A DNA stretch of 64,000 bases from Niebla homalea. Its lineage: Eukaryota > Ascomycota > Lecanoromycetes > Lecanorales > Ramalinaceae. The position numbers were made by a program, and so were the translations under genes. Positions within the stretch are counted from its first letter, which is position 1; the number at the start of each line of letters is the position of its first letter. Below the pieces are notes generated by a model. That model did not search any database and had not been told where the DNA came from. It was given only the letters and a program-made list of their open reading frames with translations. Location: the NCBI GenBank assembly GCA_019925105.1, contig JAHGAU010000004.1:310001-374000 (forward strand), read 5' to 3'. Below, piece after piece: positions 12,022 to 25,150 of this stretch.

Positions 12022-13740
12022 TCCCTTAATTAATATTATATGGGCGTAATAACTATCCTTTAGGGTATATCTGTTAAACTTAGAAATCTCTCGATTAAAT
12101 TTCTTTCTTATAATTTTAGATATTTATAAACCTTTTTAAAGTAAAGTTATAAAGTTTAAGTTTTTCATTTATTTACGTCTATCCTAATTTTTTCTAAAAT
12201 CTAATTTTAATATTAAAAATCCACTAAGTTATAATAAAGTTTTTTCAGTTATTAATAAGATTTTACGTTATCCAACGCTCCGTACTCATAAAGTTTTAAT
12301 TATTTATTTATATACTTAAGTTTTAAAAAAGTTATTGTTTATAATTTTTTTATATAAGTTAAAAATTTAAACCCTTTTTGATAAACATCTTTTTTAATAT
12401 TGTTTATATAAATAATGTTTTACTATTATCTTTATTAATTAATATGCTATTGAATCTATTAAGCCGGTGATATCGGATAACTGTAAAGCGGACGGTTTGT
12501 TTAATCCTCCGTAATGAATACTAATTAACTTAAAAGTAATTTAACCTTATTATTCAACTTATAATTGGAATAATTATATAAATTGTTATAATAAGTATTC
12601 TATAATTAATTTATATATGTTACTTACCCTTTATTGAAAATAATTTAAACGAAAAGTCTAGAATTTATTACTTGATATTATTTATAATATTAAGGATTTA
12701 TAAAGTTAATTAATAAACGTTATTTTTAAGTTAAATAGTTAACTTTTATAACGTAGCTTTAACGGCCATAATGATCTGAAGAACGATAAAAAAATTAGTT
12801 GAAATAACACTCTTTTTAAAAACTTAATAGTTAACTTTAATGTAAAAGAAATAATAATTAATTAAATTTCAAAATATATAAGATTAACCTTTTACTTTAA
12901 AGTCAGATTTTAACTTAATAAAACCTTTATTAGTATTAAAAATATATTAAATATTATTTTTAATAATCGCTTAATCTTCTTAACAGTAATCGTTAATATT
13001 AATAACATAACCGATATAAGTAAACGGAGGGTCCCCAACTTTATTACCTTTACTTACTCTAATTATTACCTTCGCTACCCTTATTTACTTTATTCACCCC
13101 GTATATTACGCTCTTTTACCTTATTTACCACCCTCGTTATATTTCTTTGCTTAACGTATTACCTTAATTGACTCTATTTATTACTTACTATTAGAAATAA
13201 AGTAGTAAAAAGTCCCGAAATATTATATAATAATATTTACAACGTTAAGAGATTATGAAGTCGATTAAAAGAGATTATTATCAAATTAAGTATTTAACTT
13301 TTAAAAAACAACCTTTGCGATAATAATAAAATAAAAAACCATAAATAAATCAAACGGAGAAAATTTGTTTAAAGATTTATATTTTAACTTTAATATAAAA
13401 AGGATAACGGTTAATGATGTTTAAAAAAAAAATAGGTAATTAACTTTTTACTCTGAAGTATAATTTTAACTTAAGAACGCTTCCTTAAATAATAAAAGTA
13501 TCTCCGGTACTACTCTTAATAAGCTTTTAATCTTCTTAATTTAAACTATACTTATCGGTTTAATCTGATCAGCTTTACGATCGTAGAGCTCTTACTACAT
13601 ATTTAAGGTTATTATTACTCATTTCTTCTCCTTAAGAGGTTGCGTCTTATAAACCCCTTTTATCCTTATCGTTATTATTTAGGACTAGGCTAGTATCCTT
13701 CACCAGATCGCTTTTTAAGGGGGCTTAAGCCAAAATTACA
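12022..13740. other. AT-rich unassigned region
   Basis: This is strongly AT-rich sequence with no open frame of note, no LINE tail and no LTR pair that I could find. It is probably an old, fully decayed repeat, but nothing in it allows a family call. Confidence 0.5.
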
Positions 13741-13752
13741 ATACGCCCGAGC

Positions 13753-13767
13753 GATATTTATCGGGCG
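13753..13767 (+). repeat. 15-bp repeat at left edge of the GC island
   Basis: The word gatatttatcgggcg occurs here and again at 16752-16766 in the same orientation, bracketing the GC-richer island. This left copy also forms a short palindrome with the preceding cgcccga. It could be the target duplication of an inserted segment, or a shared piece of a decayed repeat. Confidence 0.4.
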
Positions 13768-13980
13768 TTTTCTTCAATCTTCTAGCCAACTCCGAGCTAC
13801 CTATAGCAAGTTGTAGTACCGATTTAGAATAGGAGATGATTAGCAGATGAGTTAGCAGAAGCTCTATACCGTATTATTATACCGTTAAGGCTGAAACCGT
13901 AAGCCTCTGTTTATCTTATCTGGCCTTACTTTTACTATTCGCGTTTACAACGAAGTCCTAATCTGAAGGCCTATATAATA

Positions 13981-14737
13981 TCAGTACTTCGCAGCACTCT
14001 TACGCGCGTTTACTTTATTAGCTCCTTTCCGTATACTGAAGCTCGTATTCAGCGAGTATTGAAAAGCCAATACCAGTATTAGGATATTACGAGTAGGAGT
14101 AAGACGCGCGACTGCAGCGAAGCCGGACGATAGCGAGAGACCGATAGGGTATAAAGATTTAAGAATTAAGATGCCAGGTTTGGGAATTCGATACTTTCCA
14201 GACGATCTAGAAAGACGACCAAGGCCTAAGGTTTTTTGAAAGTCGGTTAAGGAAGAAGGGATAGTGTGGTAATATATGAAGGACGCAGCCTTATTCATAA
14301 AGGAGGGTGACTTATAAAGCTGCTATAAACCAGGCTGGGCCCGGCAGTATTTCAAACAGAATAGGAACCGTGGGGTAAACGCTTATTATCAATTACTTGT
14401 TAGGATGACTTTATTGTTGTAAAGGTCGGTTAAGATTGGCTTTGACTGGAAGGTAAAGGATGACGAATTACTATCCTTAGAGGAGTTTGACTGCGGCATA
14501 GGTACATAATGCATACGCGAAACTAGGTCACGCACAGATTGGATCACCATCAGAGTTGTTGATGGCTCTTCCAGCCTGTTCGAAATGGATAAGGATAACA
14601 CGTATATCAGCTGAATTGGGTACGTGGCCACAAGGTTGAAGAGGTGGGAAGCATGCACTGTGAGACTTCCGACTCGTTTGCGGAGCCTGTCGTCGCTCTG
14701 CATGCAATGAGCTCCGGGCTGGCTTGCGGATCCTCAA
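13981..14737. other. GC-normal stretch with overlapping open frames, no gene resolved
   Basis: The sequence returns to ordinary composition here. Frames of 105, 104 and 69 codons lie on the minus strand at 13981-14298, 14389-14703 and 14528-14737. A 101-codon plus frame starts at 14644. None shows a recognisable domain, and no splice pair joins them convincingly. The plus frame overlaps the terminal exon of the gene at 14911-15955. This may be a gene relic or the downstream flank of that gene. Confidence 0.25.
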
Positions 14738-14910
14738 AGGCCGCAGTAGACCCTGATGAGCGATGGCGTCAAGGGAATTTTGATTTTCTTCTGATGACCA
14801 AGTCTTATAAATTGATCTCTATCACTTCAATTTATCAATTCCCTTCAGAATTCCCTTCAAGATTCAGGACGGTTCGCTATTTCCTCTGTGCCTGTCCCAA
14901 TTCTGGGGAG

Positions 14911-15955
14911 CTAATCGGCAATGCTGAGCAACGTATTGAGATGTTTTGAAACATTCTCGCCAAGCTCTTTAACGCCCGATGCTTTGACTGCATCCTGGAG
15001 ACCTAGCTTTTCGAGGTGAGACATCATATCATCATAAGCAACCCCCGACTTTGTCATTTTATTGGTCAAGCTTGATTATCAACCAGGTCAGTAAAGATCA
15101 ATAGGGAAGGTTCAAACGACTAACAAGTTGCTATTCATCTCTCCTGATAAGTAGAAAAGGCTTCTCATAGTCCCCACCTTATTACAAAACCAAAGTACCC
15201 CTTCCGCAGCCTCCAGGAGTCCTAGAAGCTGATCATGGCCGATCTTCCGCTCAATAGCTTGGTTGTCTATGTCTTGGCTTACTGAAGCTCGAGCTCGAGC
15301 TCGAATAGCCGTGGCCAAGTCGTTAAGCGTCTTTTCACTAATGTCGCCATCCGTTCCTCCCAGATCATCTGTTAGGTGTAGCCCCAGGTGATAGAGGGAT
15401 AAGAGCCAGCGGAGGTTTTTCACCGATGGGGGGACCGTCACACTCTCCAGGCAGACAACGTAGCCGGCAATGATTTCAACTGTAGAGCCATAGTCCCATT
15501 CATCTCTCGGGAGGCATAACAACGGCAGAGCTGGCTCGTGCCTCCTGTCGGAATCCCAATGCTTTGCAAGGACGGGGTGCAGATTCAGCTCCAAGATTTT
15601 TCGGATATTCCCGAACGACTCGTTTTGGGTTACTCTCCTGTCCTCAATTTTGGGCTTTCCCGGCCCACGGTGCTTTCTGCGTTTTTTCGTGCTGGGGGCC
15701 TGGACAGTCACTTCTTCACTCCCCTCAATGCTCAGACTCTGAAGGTAGGTAACAAGATTCTGGAGCCTCTGAAGTTGCTCCTTCTTCACTGCTTGGCGTG
15801 GTAAGGTCAAGAGATATGGGCTTGCCTAAGAAATGTTAGGAACATAGCGAATCTGCTCGATATAGTTTTACCTCTGGCTTAAGGATCTTCATGAAGGCGC
15901 CCACGTACTCCCTTGCTCCCTCTTGCGTAAGTGGTTCTCCGCTTGGTGTTGCCAT
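14911..15955 (-). CDS. Three-exon gene for a 314-residue fungal protein of unknown function
   Basis: The exons on the minus strand are 15955-15872, 15825-15125 and 15070-14911. Intron 1 (15871-15826, 46 bp) runs from gtaaaact to cttag with a ctaac branch-like site; unspliced reading meets a stop inside it. Intron 2 (15124-15071, 54 bp) runs from gttagt to caag with ctgac upstream. Together they give 945 nt with one uninterrupted frame. The ATG (MATPSGEPLTQEG) follows caataaaaa. The predicted protein has an N-terminal helix-rich part, a basic patch near residues 75-90 with KKRRKHRGPGKPK (nuclear-localisation-like and loosely AT-hook-like), a central region with an RARARA run encoded by repeated gagctc, and a charged C-terminal tail ending LLSIAD. 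No signal peptide or membrane segment was seen. I do not recognise the family; a nuclear role is only an inference from the basic patch. The gene is not RIP-decayed although it is surrounded by decayed repeats. Confidence 0.75.
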
Positions 15956-16281
15956 TTTTTATTGTTCAAGGTGAAGAGGTAAGAAGGTGAAGAGGTGAAA
16001 AAATCTATGAGCAGAGAAATCCTGTTCACGCCCACCTACCAAGTCAACACAAAGCCCCACCAACAACACTACCAAAATGTCAACACAAAGTGTCAATACA
16101 TGTAAGATTAAGATTGACTAAAATCTGCCAAGACATTGGACCTGGCCAAGGCCCTTGTCCGAGCTCGAATATCCAAAACTATGCTTATTGTATCTAAAGT
16201 CGAATTGGTGTTATCTGGCGGCTCACAGGTTTGTCAAGGCTTACCTTTTTGGCTTTTCTTATCCGATACGTTGGTCAAAAA
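15956..16281. promoter_or_regulatory. Likely upstream region of the 14911-15955 gene
   Basis: This is a non-coding stretch of ordinary composition upstream of the minus-strand ATG. It contains a purine-rich iterated motif (aggtgaagaggtaagaaggtgaagaggtgaa around 15970, read as gaggtgaa units) and a repeated word tcaacacaaag at about 16043 and 16079. No defined promoter element could be assigned. Confidence 0.3.
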
Positions 16282-16821
16282 AGATGGCTGGTCTTGACGC
16301 AGTGATCAAGGGTCGTTGTGATTTGCCCGCGTACGAGGCAAGGAGCAATTGCGCCTGTAAAACTGATGCAGATGGCACCTTCCCCGTCCGGCTCCCGACT
16401 TCTGGACCAGCGCACCTCAAGGGATGAGGTAGACGCAAGTGCCCTCCAGAAACCGAGGACGAAGCGGACGCACTCACCCGTCCAATTTTCGAGGACAAGA
16501 GTGTCCAGCAACGCGGCGGAAATCAAGGACCTAGTCTTGGAGCGCGACGCTCTCATAAGCGCTTTAACTCTTTGCGATCAGAAATGCACCAAAAGACCAA
16601 GAATAAGCTGGTCTGACTGGGTTTATGCGTTAATACCTTATACGCCAGCCTATACCTGTCCCTGTCCCTTCGGCATCGCAGTATTAATTACTGAAAGCTG
16701 CTCGCGCTTACGGGCCATACTTGATTATCACAACTCAGGTCCAGGGGCATTGATATTTATCGGGCGGCTTAGGGGGCTTAATTATACTTTATATCCTAGA
16801 TTAATACTATTAATCCGTTAA
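16282..16821 (+). CDS. Possible gene fragment, function unknown
   Basis: Two overlapping plus frames occupy a GC-normal stretch. One runs from an ATG at 16282 (MAGLDAVIKG) for about 48 codons. The other runs from an ATG at 16366 (MQMAPSPSG) to a stop at 16821, about 151 codons. The second contains a basic segment (KPRTKRTH) and a short helix with coiled-coil character (AEIKDLVLERDALISAL) near its middle. Its last third enters AT-rich, transposon-like sequence and is probably not native coding. A minus frame at 16275-16556 overlaps. It may be an exon cut off by repeat insertion. No family is recognised and the strand choice is uncertain. Confidence 0.3.
16752..16766 (+). repeat. 15-bp repeat at right edge of the GC island
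   Basis: This is the second copy of gatatttatcgggcg (see 13753-13767). It lies where sequence turns AT-rich again. Confidence 0.4.
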
Positions 16822-18189
16822 GATCTAAAGGATATACGTTCTTAATAGCGGAGTGGTATAATATTATTCAATTAAAGAGACTTTCCCAGCCTGCACTTAC
16901 CGATTCGAAGGGAAACAGGTTTCCTTCCTATATTATATAAGGCGCCTTTGCTTCGACCAAACTCAATTGAGAAAGGAAGGGAATGGTAACTCGGTAAATC
17001 ACTTTATGCCAAAAATATAAAGGCTTCGGCATAAAACTATACGTTTTCACCTACAATTTAATACGTTAGCCTTTTTACTGCAGTAAGTAATAAACTCTAT
17101 AATTATTATACATTATATTCTTTTATAGACTTAATATTTAATTTCCTATTGATTAATAAAGACAAGTTACCTTAAGGAATATCTGTAAATTTATAAACCT
17201 GAATCCGAGTACTCTAAATATACGCGAATAGAATAAGTAAAAAAATCTTATATCCGCTTTTACTTTATATTTATCACTTATAAGAATCCGGAAAATTTAT
17301 AAATATAATAGAAACTTATAAATAATATTTTCAATATAATTGTTATATATATATTACTTAATATATATAAACGTTTGATATAAATCTGTTTTTATATTTT
17401 TTATTAATATCGTTATTAAATCATATTAATTAAAATAATTTTATATATATTATCGTTATTATGTTTAAGGGAATACTTCCCGGTATAAGTTATACTTAAG
17501 TTAATAATATTTAAAATGTCTTAGTTATAACTTAATAATTTATTAGTTTTTAATTATTTATTCTTTCTCAATATATTATATTAATACGTTATATTAATAT
17601 ATATAATATTTTGTTTCTTTATCTTTACTTAAATGGATATTTCTTCTACATTAATATAATTTAAGCTTAAGGCTTATTATTATAATATTAAAACTTAACG
17701 TTTATTCTAACCCTAAAATTTTCAAAGTATAAAAATATATCATTATAAATATAGAATTATTTATAATTATACGTTATAAATTAATAACTTTCTTGTTATT
17801 TTATTTATAAACTTAATACAATTAAATATATCATTAAACTATAAAGAACTTAAATTGTTTTGTATATTATTTTATACTTTATATTATATGAAATTATTTT
17901 TTTGAATATTAAATTATTTCTTAAAATCAATATAATATTTGATAACAATTTAAAAAAAACATTCTTAATTTTTAAAGTTAATATATGTCTGAAAGTTTTC
18001 CGTTATTTAATAATTAGTATTTAATATAATTATAATTTTATTATTCTATAACTTTTTATACTAAATTAACAAATCGATCAATTAGAAAATAAAAATGAAA
18101 TTATTAATCCTTCCCATCGTTGATAACTAGGATAATATTTATGAAACATTTATTAAAAACTCTTTTTTTCGATTCTCCTTTATTATTAT
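16822..18189. other. AT-rich unassigned region
   Basis: Apart from a short mixed-composition stretch near 16850-17040, this is highly AT-rich sequence with no open frame or repeat boundary that I can support. It ends at the decayed tail of the LINE starting near 18190. Confidence 0.5.
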
Positions 18190-18779
18190 TCATTGATTAA
18201 TTAATACTATGGATCTAGCTAAGTTAATTCCGGCGTTCTTTCACAACCGGTTATTAAGCTTTATTAATAACCATAAAAACCTAATATCTGTAATATTGGG
18301 AATAAAAGCCGGGATTTATGTAACTTTCATTTTCGTTTTAAAGGAGTAAGAATATTTATAGCTGTTTAAAGAATAATTATTTATTTATGCGCTTTCTTTA
18401 TGAAAAACTACAAGATTATAATTAAGTTATTTTAACGATTATTGTTAATTTCATATTGTTTCCTTTACCTTATAAGTCCGTTTTATATTATTATTTTACA
18501 TTGTATTTTTAAATATTTATACCGGTAAATGTATTATTACTATTTATTTATATAGGAAGTTCATTATAATCAATTCTTTTATTATTTATATTAACTTTTT
18601 TTAAAGTTATTTTAACGTTAACGGTTTTAAATTTTTATTAAGTATAGCCTTTCCGTTATACGTTTTTGTTCTAGGATCGACAATGGGGTTTCTTCATAAG
18701 CTTCTTAATAATTCTATTTTTGTTATTAACTATATTGAACTATAATAATACAATAATAAATATTATAAATTCAATAGCT

Positions 18780-19029
18780 GGAAAGGGGGAGAGCATGGAA
18801 GACACCAAACTTGCAGATAAGTACATGGAGGAATGGAAATACTAAAAGGGCTGACTTAGGGTAGTATCGATTCGTATATACTTGGAAAAGGAAGGGTATA
18901 ACGGATTACCATAGGAAGAAACTTATACCTCACCAACTTAAATAAGGGCTGCGGCCCATCTTTAATTGCACTCCATTGCTATATGCTATGTTATTACTTT
19001 GGCCCTTTCATCACCTCCCATCTTTTTCT
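18780..19029. mobile_element. 250-bp MITE-like element with imperfect inverted ends
   Basis: This GC-richer insert sits in LINE copy B, between two copies of atagct (18774-18779 and 19030-19035); counting 8 bases, seven match. Its ends are imperfect inverted repeats: ggaaagggggagagcatggaag on the left against agaaaaagatgggaggtgatg read inward from the right. It has no coding capacity. The related LINE copies lack this insert at the same place. The superfamily is uncertain; hAT would fit an 8-bp duplication. Confidence 0.55.
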
Positions 19030-20391
19030 ATAGCTATTTTAATTTTTTTTGGTAATTAATATTTAACGATAATTATTAATTTCCTTTTTTTTTTAATTAA
19101 CTTTATCTTAATTTCTATAAATAACAAAAAAGAAATAAAAATATATAGCGTTTTACTTCTTTTACTTATATTTATAATTAATATTTATTCAACTATTCAT
19201 ATACATAAAAAGTAGGAAATAAATGAAGTTATTCTTATCCGTTTAAAGTTAAATTATTAACGTATTATTATTTTTCTTTATAATCTTATAACGGCGGAAG
19301 TATCCATTAATAAACTCTTTATTGTTTAAAACCGGGTATTGTTTGGTTTAAAACATTAATCCTTTAAATTTATATTATCGCTTTATTTATTATACTATAA
19401 CTTATTTAACAATTATTATTAATTTTATTGATATAATCCTTTGAATCCCCGCCTTTTTTATACCTGATAAAAGTTTATATATATTTATACTGGCTTTTTT
19501 GCAATATCAATAAGGTTAATCTTTCTCTTATTTATTCTAATCTTCTTTTAATAAAATTAATAAATATTTCCTATCTACCCTTTTTCGCTTAAGATTTCTT
19601 AAAGTTTAAACCGATTTATTTATTCTTTATTATTATATTTAACTACATATATTTCTTAAGTTTTATCTAAGTAACTATGTAATTACGAATTAACTTAATT
19701 AATAATATAAGGACCTTAAACTTTAATATTAAAACGGAAATTATGTAATATATTCTGTTAATTACTTTTAAGTATTAGTTCTATACCTTTTATAATTATT
19801 AAATAAACTTTTTCATATCTTTAAGGATTCCTTTATGTACATATTAAATGACTATTATATAAGTTATAGCCGGCTGTATTACCGTTTCATAAACCATTTA
19901 ATTTTCTGAAAATAACTCTCTATATTAATACTACAAAATAAAATAGGGCCTTTTTCTTAAAAGATTATTTTCTTATAAATTTTCTTAATATAATCCTTTT
20001 AAATAAGCTTTCCGTTCCCTTAAAAGCTAAAGCCTTTAATGTTAAATTTTCATTTTATTTTAACTTTATTTCAATTAACCATAACCGTTATGGTATATAG
20101 TTTTAAACTTTTAAATATATAAATAGGTTTATAATTATATAATATAAACTAAACTTAATATATTTTTACTTATTGTAAATAAACTTAATAAACTTATGTT
20201 AACTTTAAATAATTTATATAAATAAACGTAATATATGTTAAAAAGTGAATGATATCAATAAATCTTTTGATTTGAATTTTTTTAACTTTATTAATTTTTT
20301 ATTTAACTCGTTATAAAAAAAAAAAAGAAAAACATTAAAAAAATTTGATGACTGTAAAGGAATTCCGGTTATTATCAATTTTATCCGATAT

Positions 20392-23300
20392 AATTTTTGA
20401 TTGATTGATTAATTGATTTATATTACGGATCTAGTTAAGCTAATTCCGGCGTTCCTTAATAATCGGCTATTTGGCCTTATTAATAACCGTAAAAACTTAA
20501 TATCTATAACCTTAAGAATCAAAACCGGTGTTTACCCAACCTTTACTCTCGCCCTAAAGGTTAAGAGCATTTATGGCCGTTTAAAGAATAATAATTTATT
20601 TATATACCTTTTCTAAGAAAACCTATAATATTACGACCGAATCCTTATAAGGGTTACTTTTAGATTTATTGTTTTTCTGTTACCTTATAGGTCCGTCCTA
20701 TATTAAGATTTCCGATTATACCTTTGAATATTTATATTAATACGTATACTGTTATCCTTTTATTTATATAACTCCGTTAATCGATATAACGACGTTTCTT
20801 ATATTACCCCGTATTTACGGCTTAAAACGTTTATTAAGTACGGTTTTTTCGTTTTTACTTTTTATCCTTGGGTCGGCGGTAAGGTTTTTTAATTAAGTTT
20901 TCGATTATTTTATTTATCTCCCTGGTTAAATTAAACTATATCAATAGGCCTATAACTATTATAAACCTGGTAACCGCTTTAATACCTTTTTTAATAATAA
21001 TTATTTAACGGTAATTATTAATTTTTACTTTCTTAATTAATCCCGACTTAAGCTCCTTAAATAACGGGTAAAAGGTAAGTACGTAAACAATGTTTTACTT
21101 CCTTTATTTATATTTATAATTGCCGTTTATCCGGCTATTAATATATATAGTAAAGAGGAAGTAAATTAGACCATTTTTACCCGTCTTAAGTTAAATCGTT
21201 AATACGTTATCCTTTTTCCTTATAATCCCGTAATACCGGAGATACTTATTAATAACTTTATTATTATTTAAAGTTAAACACCATTACCCTTAAGGGATTA
21301 ATTCTTTATATTTACGTTAACGCTTTATTTACCGCGTTATAGTTTACCGGGTAATTATTATTAACTTCGCCTTCATAGTTTTCTTAATCTCCGCCGTTTT
21401 TACTTCTGGTAAAAGAATGTATATTTTTACGTTAATTTCTTATATATAAGTTAAATTGATTTCTTTTTCAATTTACTTTAATTTAACTTTCATAAAAGAA
21501 ATAGGTATTACTTCTTTACTTTTTTTTATCCAAGATTTCTTATAATTTTAATAAATACGTTCGTTTCTTATTAACGTAATTAGGTACGTACCTTTTTTAA
21601 GTTTTGCCTAAATAACTACTTAATTAAGGGCTAGCTCTATTAATAGTTTAAAGATCTCAGACTTTCATACCGGGATAGAAGTCGCTTTATATATTTTATT
21701 AATCACTTTTAAGTACCAGTTTTAAACCTTTTATAGTTATTAAATAGGCTCCTTCTTATATTTAAGTATACCTTCGGGTACATATTAAATAGTTATTATA
21801 TATGTTATAATAAGCTTTATTATTACCTGATATATAATTTTAACCTTCTATAAAGTAATTCTTTACGTTAATACTATAAAGTAAATAAGACCTTTTTCTT
21901 ATAAGATTATTTTCTTTTAAACCTTATTTATATAATCTTTTTAATTAAGTTTCTTATTAACTTAAAGATTAAGTACTTTAATATTAAATGCCGGTTTTAT
22001 TATAATACTATTTAAGTTTACCGTAATTATTATATTATATAATTTTAGATTCTTTATTATATAAATAAGCTTATATTTATATAAACTAAATTAAACTTTA
22101 TATATTTTCGTTTATTATAAATAAACTTTATATATTTATTTTAACTTTATATAGTTTATATAAATAAATATATTATAAGTTAAAAATTAAATATTATTAA
22201 TAAAGCCCTTAATCTAAACTTTTTATTTTAACTTTATTAAGTTTTTAATAAATAAACTATTAAAGAATAAGAATAAAATTAAGAAAATAAATAACCTTTA
22301 AAAAATCCTTATTATTACAGGCTTTATTATACTTATCTTTTATCTTAAATTAATTAATATTACCTAATCGCTCAAGAAACTTTTTATCCAACTTATAAGG
22401 AAAAATAAAATCCCCTTTTTCCGTAAGTTATATAATAGCCTTTAATAATTTATCTTATTAAATACCTTTATAACGTTTAAAGAAAGAAGATTTATAATAT
22501 ACTTCTTCTTATAGCCTTATACCGTATATACGCCGTCAATTAAGCTTTTAAAGGCCGTTTCTGTTAACCGTTTTTTCTTTATTCCTATTTATTATTTAGG
22601 GAATAACCTATACCTTTTAACGTAATCATTAAGGATCTTCATAATTACCGTTTTTAAGGCCTTCCTTAACGTATAAAGGAATATTATTGGTTTATACGAC
22701 TTTACCTTTAAATAATCTAATTTAACCGGCTTCTTAAGGATTATTATTTTAGTTCCTTTAAATTTACGGGGGTAATACCCTATATTAAAGCAGGCTTAAA
22801 ATAGGTAAGTAAAAACCTTCCTGAATAATAGTGTTACTATAAATAAAAACCTATTTAAAATATTATTAAGTCCGAAGGCTTTATTCTTCTTTAACTTATT
22901 AATTACTTTAATTATTATTTTTTAAGTTACCGTTTTACTTATTATTATTGGTTTAAGATATACCGTACCGTTAATATTTATTAAGTTAACCTTTAATAAC
23001 AGGGGAAAATTTTTTTTTTTAAAATTTTAATCTTATTATTAAATATATTAAATATTATATTATTTAACTTTTTAAGGGATAAAAACTTAAAAATAAGCTT
23101 AAATCTTTTATTCTATTCTTTATTATACTTTATTAACTTTTAAATATTATACGGTAAGATAGCCGAATTATATATTATTAATTAAAAGTACGTTTATTTA
23201 GCCTTTTTAATAATTTTCTCCTTTTTCTTTTAAGTTTTTTTAAATTATATAAGCGTCTTTTGATTCCTATATTAAGCCGCTTATTTAATAAATACTTTCG

Positions 23301-25150
23301 CTTTTATAATTACTTTTATATATTTTTCGTTTTAATAAGTTTTAACTTTTTAAGATAACTTTATTATTAAGATTATTACGTTAATTATTTTATTAAACGC
23401 TTTTCTTATCCGCTTTATAAAGAAATCGATTTATTTTTTATTATCGAGCCGGAAGAGTTCTAATAATTAGAATATTATTTTTACCGCTTTTATATATACT
23501 TTAACTTTTTTAATCGTTTTTTACGCCCGTTTTATCGGTAAAAGTAAGGTTACGTTAATTAATTAATTTAAGGTTATTTATATCGGTTAATAATCCGAAT
23601 TATATTTTAAGTTTTTATAAGGCCTATATATAATAACCGTATTAACGATACCTTTTAAGTTAAACGTTAAGTCGATCGTAATCCTAAATCCTTGGCCTTT
23701 TTATATTATAGTTTTTTTCATCGTTAATAACGTAAAATTAAATTAGGTAATAATTATTAATAACTCCTTAAACTTAACGTAATTAATTATATACCTTTCT
23801 TTATTTTACTTAATATAATAGAGATTAAAGTTATTTATTAAGAGGTACTCGCCAGGTACGGCTATAATATCCTTAAGTAACAGGATTATAAAGGGCCTTT
23901 TTCTATTAATTAACGGCGGATTATATATATTATAAATATTTAAGTTACCTTTAATATTACCTTTTTATATAATTTAAAACGTATATAAATTCCCTTTATA
24001 ATAAATAACGTCCTAGTTTTTTATATTTAACCTTTTGTTTATAAAGAAATATATCCGTATTGTTTCATTTTTTTTACAGGTTAAATAAAAATTATTTTCC
24101 GGGTTAATTAAAAAATATATATATAAATTATATAGTAATTTTTATATCGTTATAATATTAATATCCTTTATTTCTTTAAATCCGAATATCGGTATTATAA
24201 CTTTAATTACCTTTTTACGTACGTTATATTATATTACCCTTAAAAGTATAATTGTATTATATATTAATTTCTATTAAGTTCTTTTTATTAATTTCTATTT
24301 ATATAAATAGTTTCTTTTTAAAGTTAAGCATTATTTATTTTAACTTGTTTACTATAATAATTATCCCGGTTAAGCGGCCGGCCCTAAAAGTTAATATTGC
24401 TATAAGCTTCTTTTTCTTTTTTACGTTATCGGTTATTATGTTTTATTCTTCTTTATTTAACGGACTTTATTTACGTTTTAAAACCGTCCTTAACTATTTT
24501 AACAGTTTAAATTTATATAAATTATAACGTTAAACTTTAACCGTTATCTTAGTTTCCTTACGTTAAGTTTCCTTAATCCTTACCGTATATTATAAGTCTT
24601 ATATTAAGTAATTATTCTTCCTATACGCCGTATATTTCGGCGTATTCTTTATTAAGCTTTTTATTATTAAACTTATATATTTATACGTATTATACCCTCC
24701 GGCGTATATTATATATTTTATATTATTAAGGTACCTTGTAATATATTTATACCTTTAATATTTAAAGTATTAATAAATATCCGCCGTTCAGTTTTATAGT
24801 TTTATTAATTTAAAGGGCTTAATTTTTATTACCTTTTTATTAAGGATATTATCGTATATCCTTATTAATATTATACTTAAGATAACCGTAAAGTACCTTT
24901 TTATCCGGGTAAAAGTATTTGGCCTTGTTATTACGGGGGGAAAACTATAATTAATGATTTTTAGCCCGGGATAAAGGATTATATTCTTTTTCTTTATCCG
25001 TTTTAAGGTAATTTTCCCTTCCTCCCTTATGAATTTTATTAATTGTATCCCGTTTACCGTAATAGCGAATGATTACCTTAATACCTTTACTGTTTTATAT
25101 CCCTTTTTACCGGTTTATTTTTTTGATTTCTTAAGTTTTTCTTTCGCTTT
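20392..25150 (-). mobile_element. Tad1-like LINE copy A, 5'-truncated in ORF1, nested in copy B
   Basis: The 3' tail begins near 20392 (gattgattgattaattg), followed by the family 3' end (ggatctag..aagctaattccggcgttcc). RT, endonuclease and part of ORF1 follow in minus orientation. The RT 'PG' region near 22870 is about 2.48 kb from the tail, as in the full-length copy. At about 25150, ORF1-type sequence stops and RT-region sequence of LINE copy B resumes. 5' truncation is normal for LINE insertion. The plus frame at 20413-20616 is antisense to the 3' end and is not a gene, nor are the small plus frames at 24252-24527 and 25029-25238. Confidence 0.7.
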
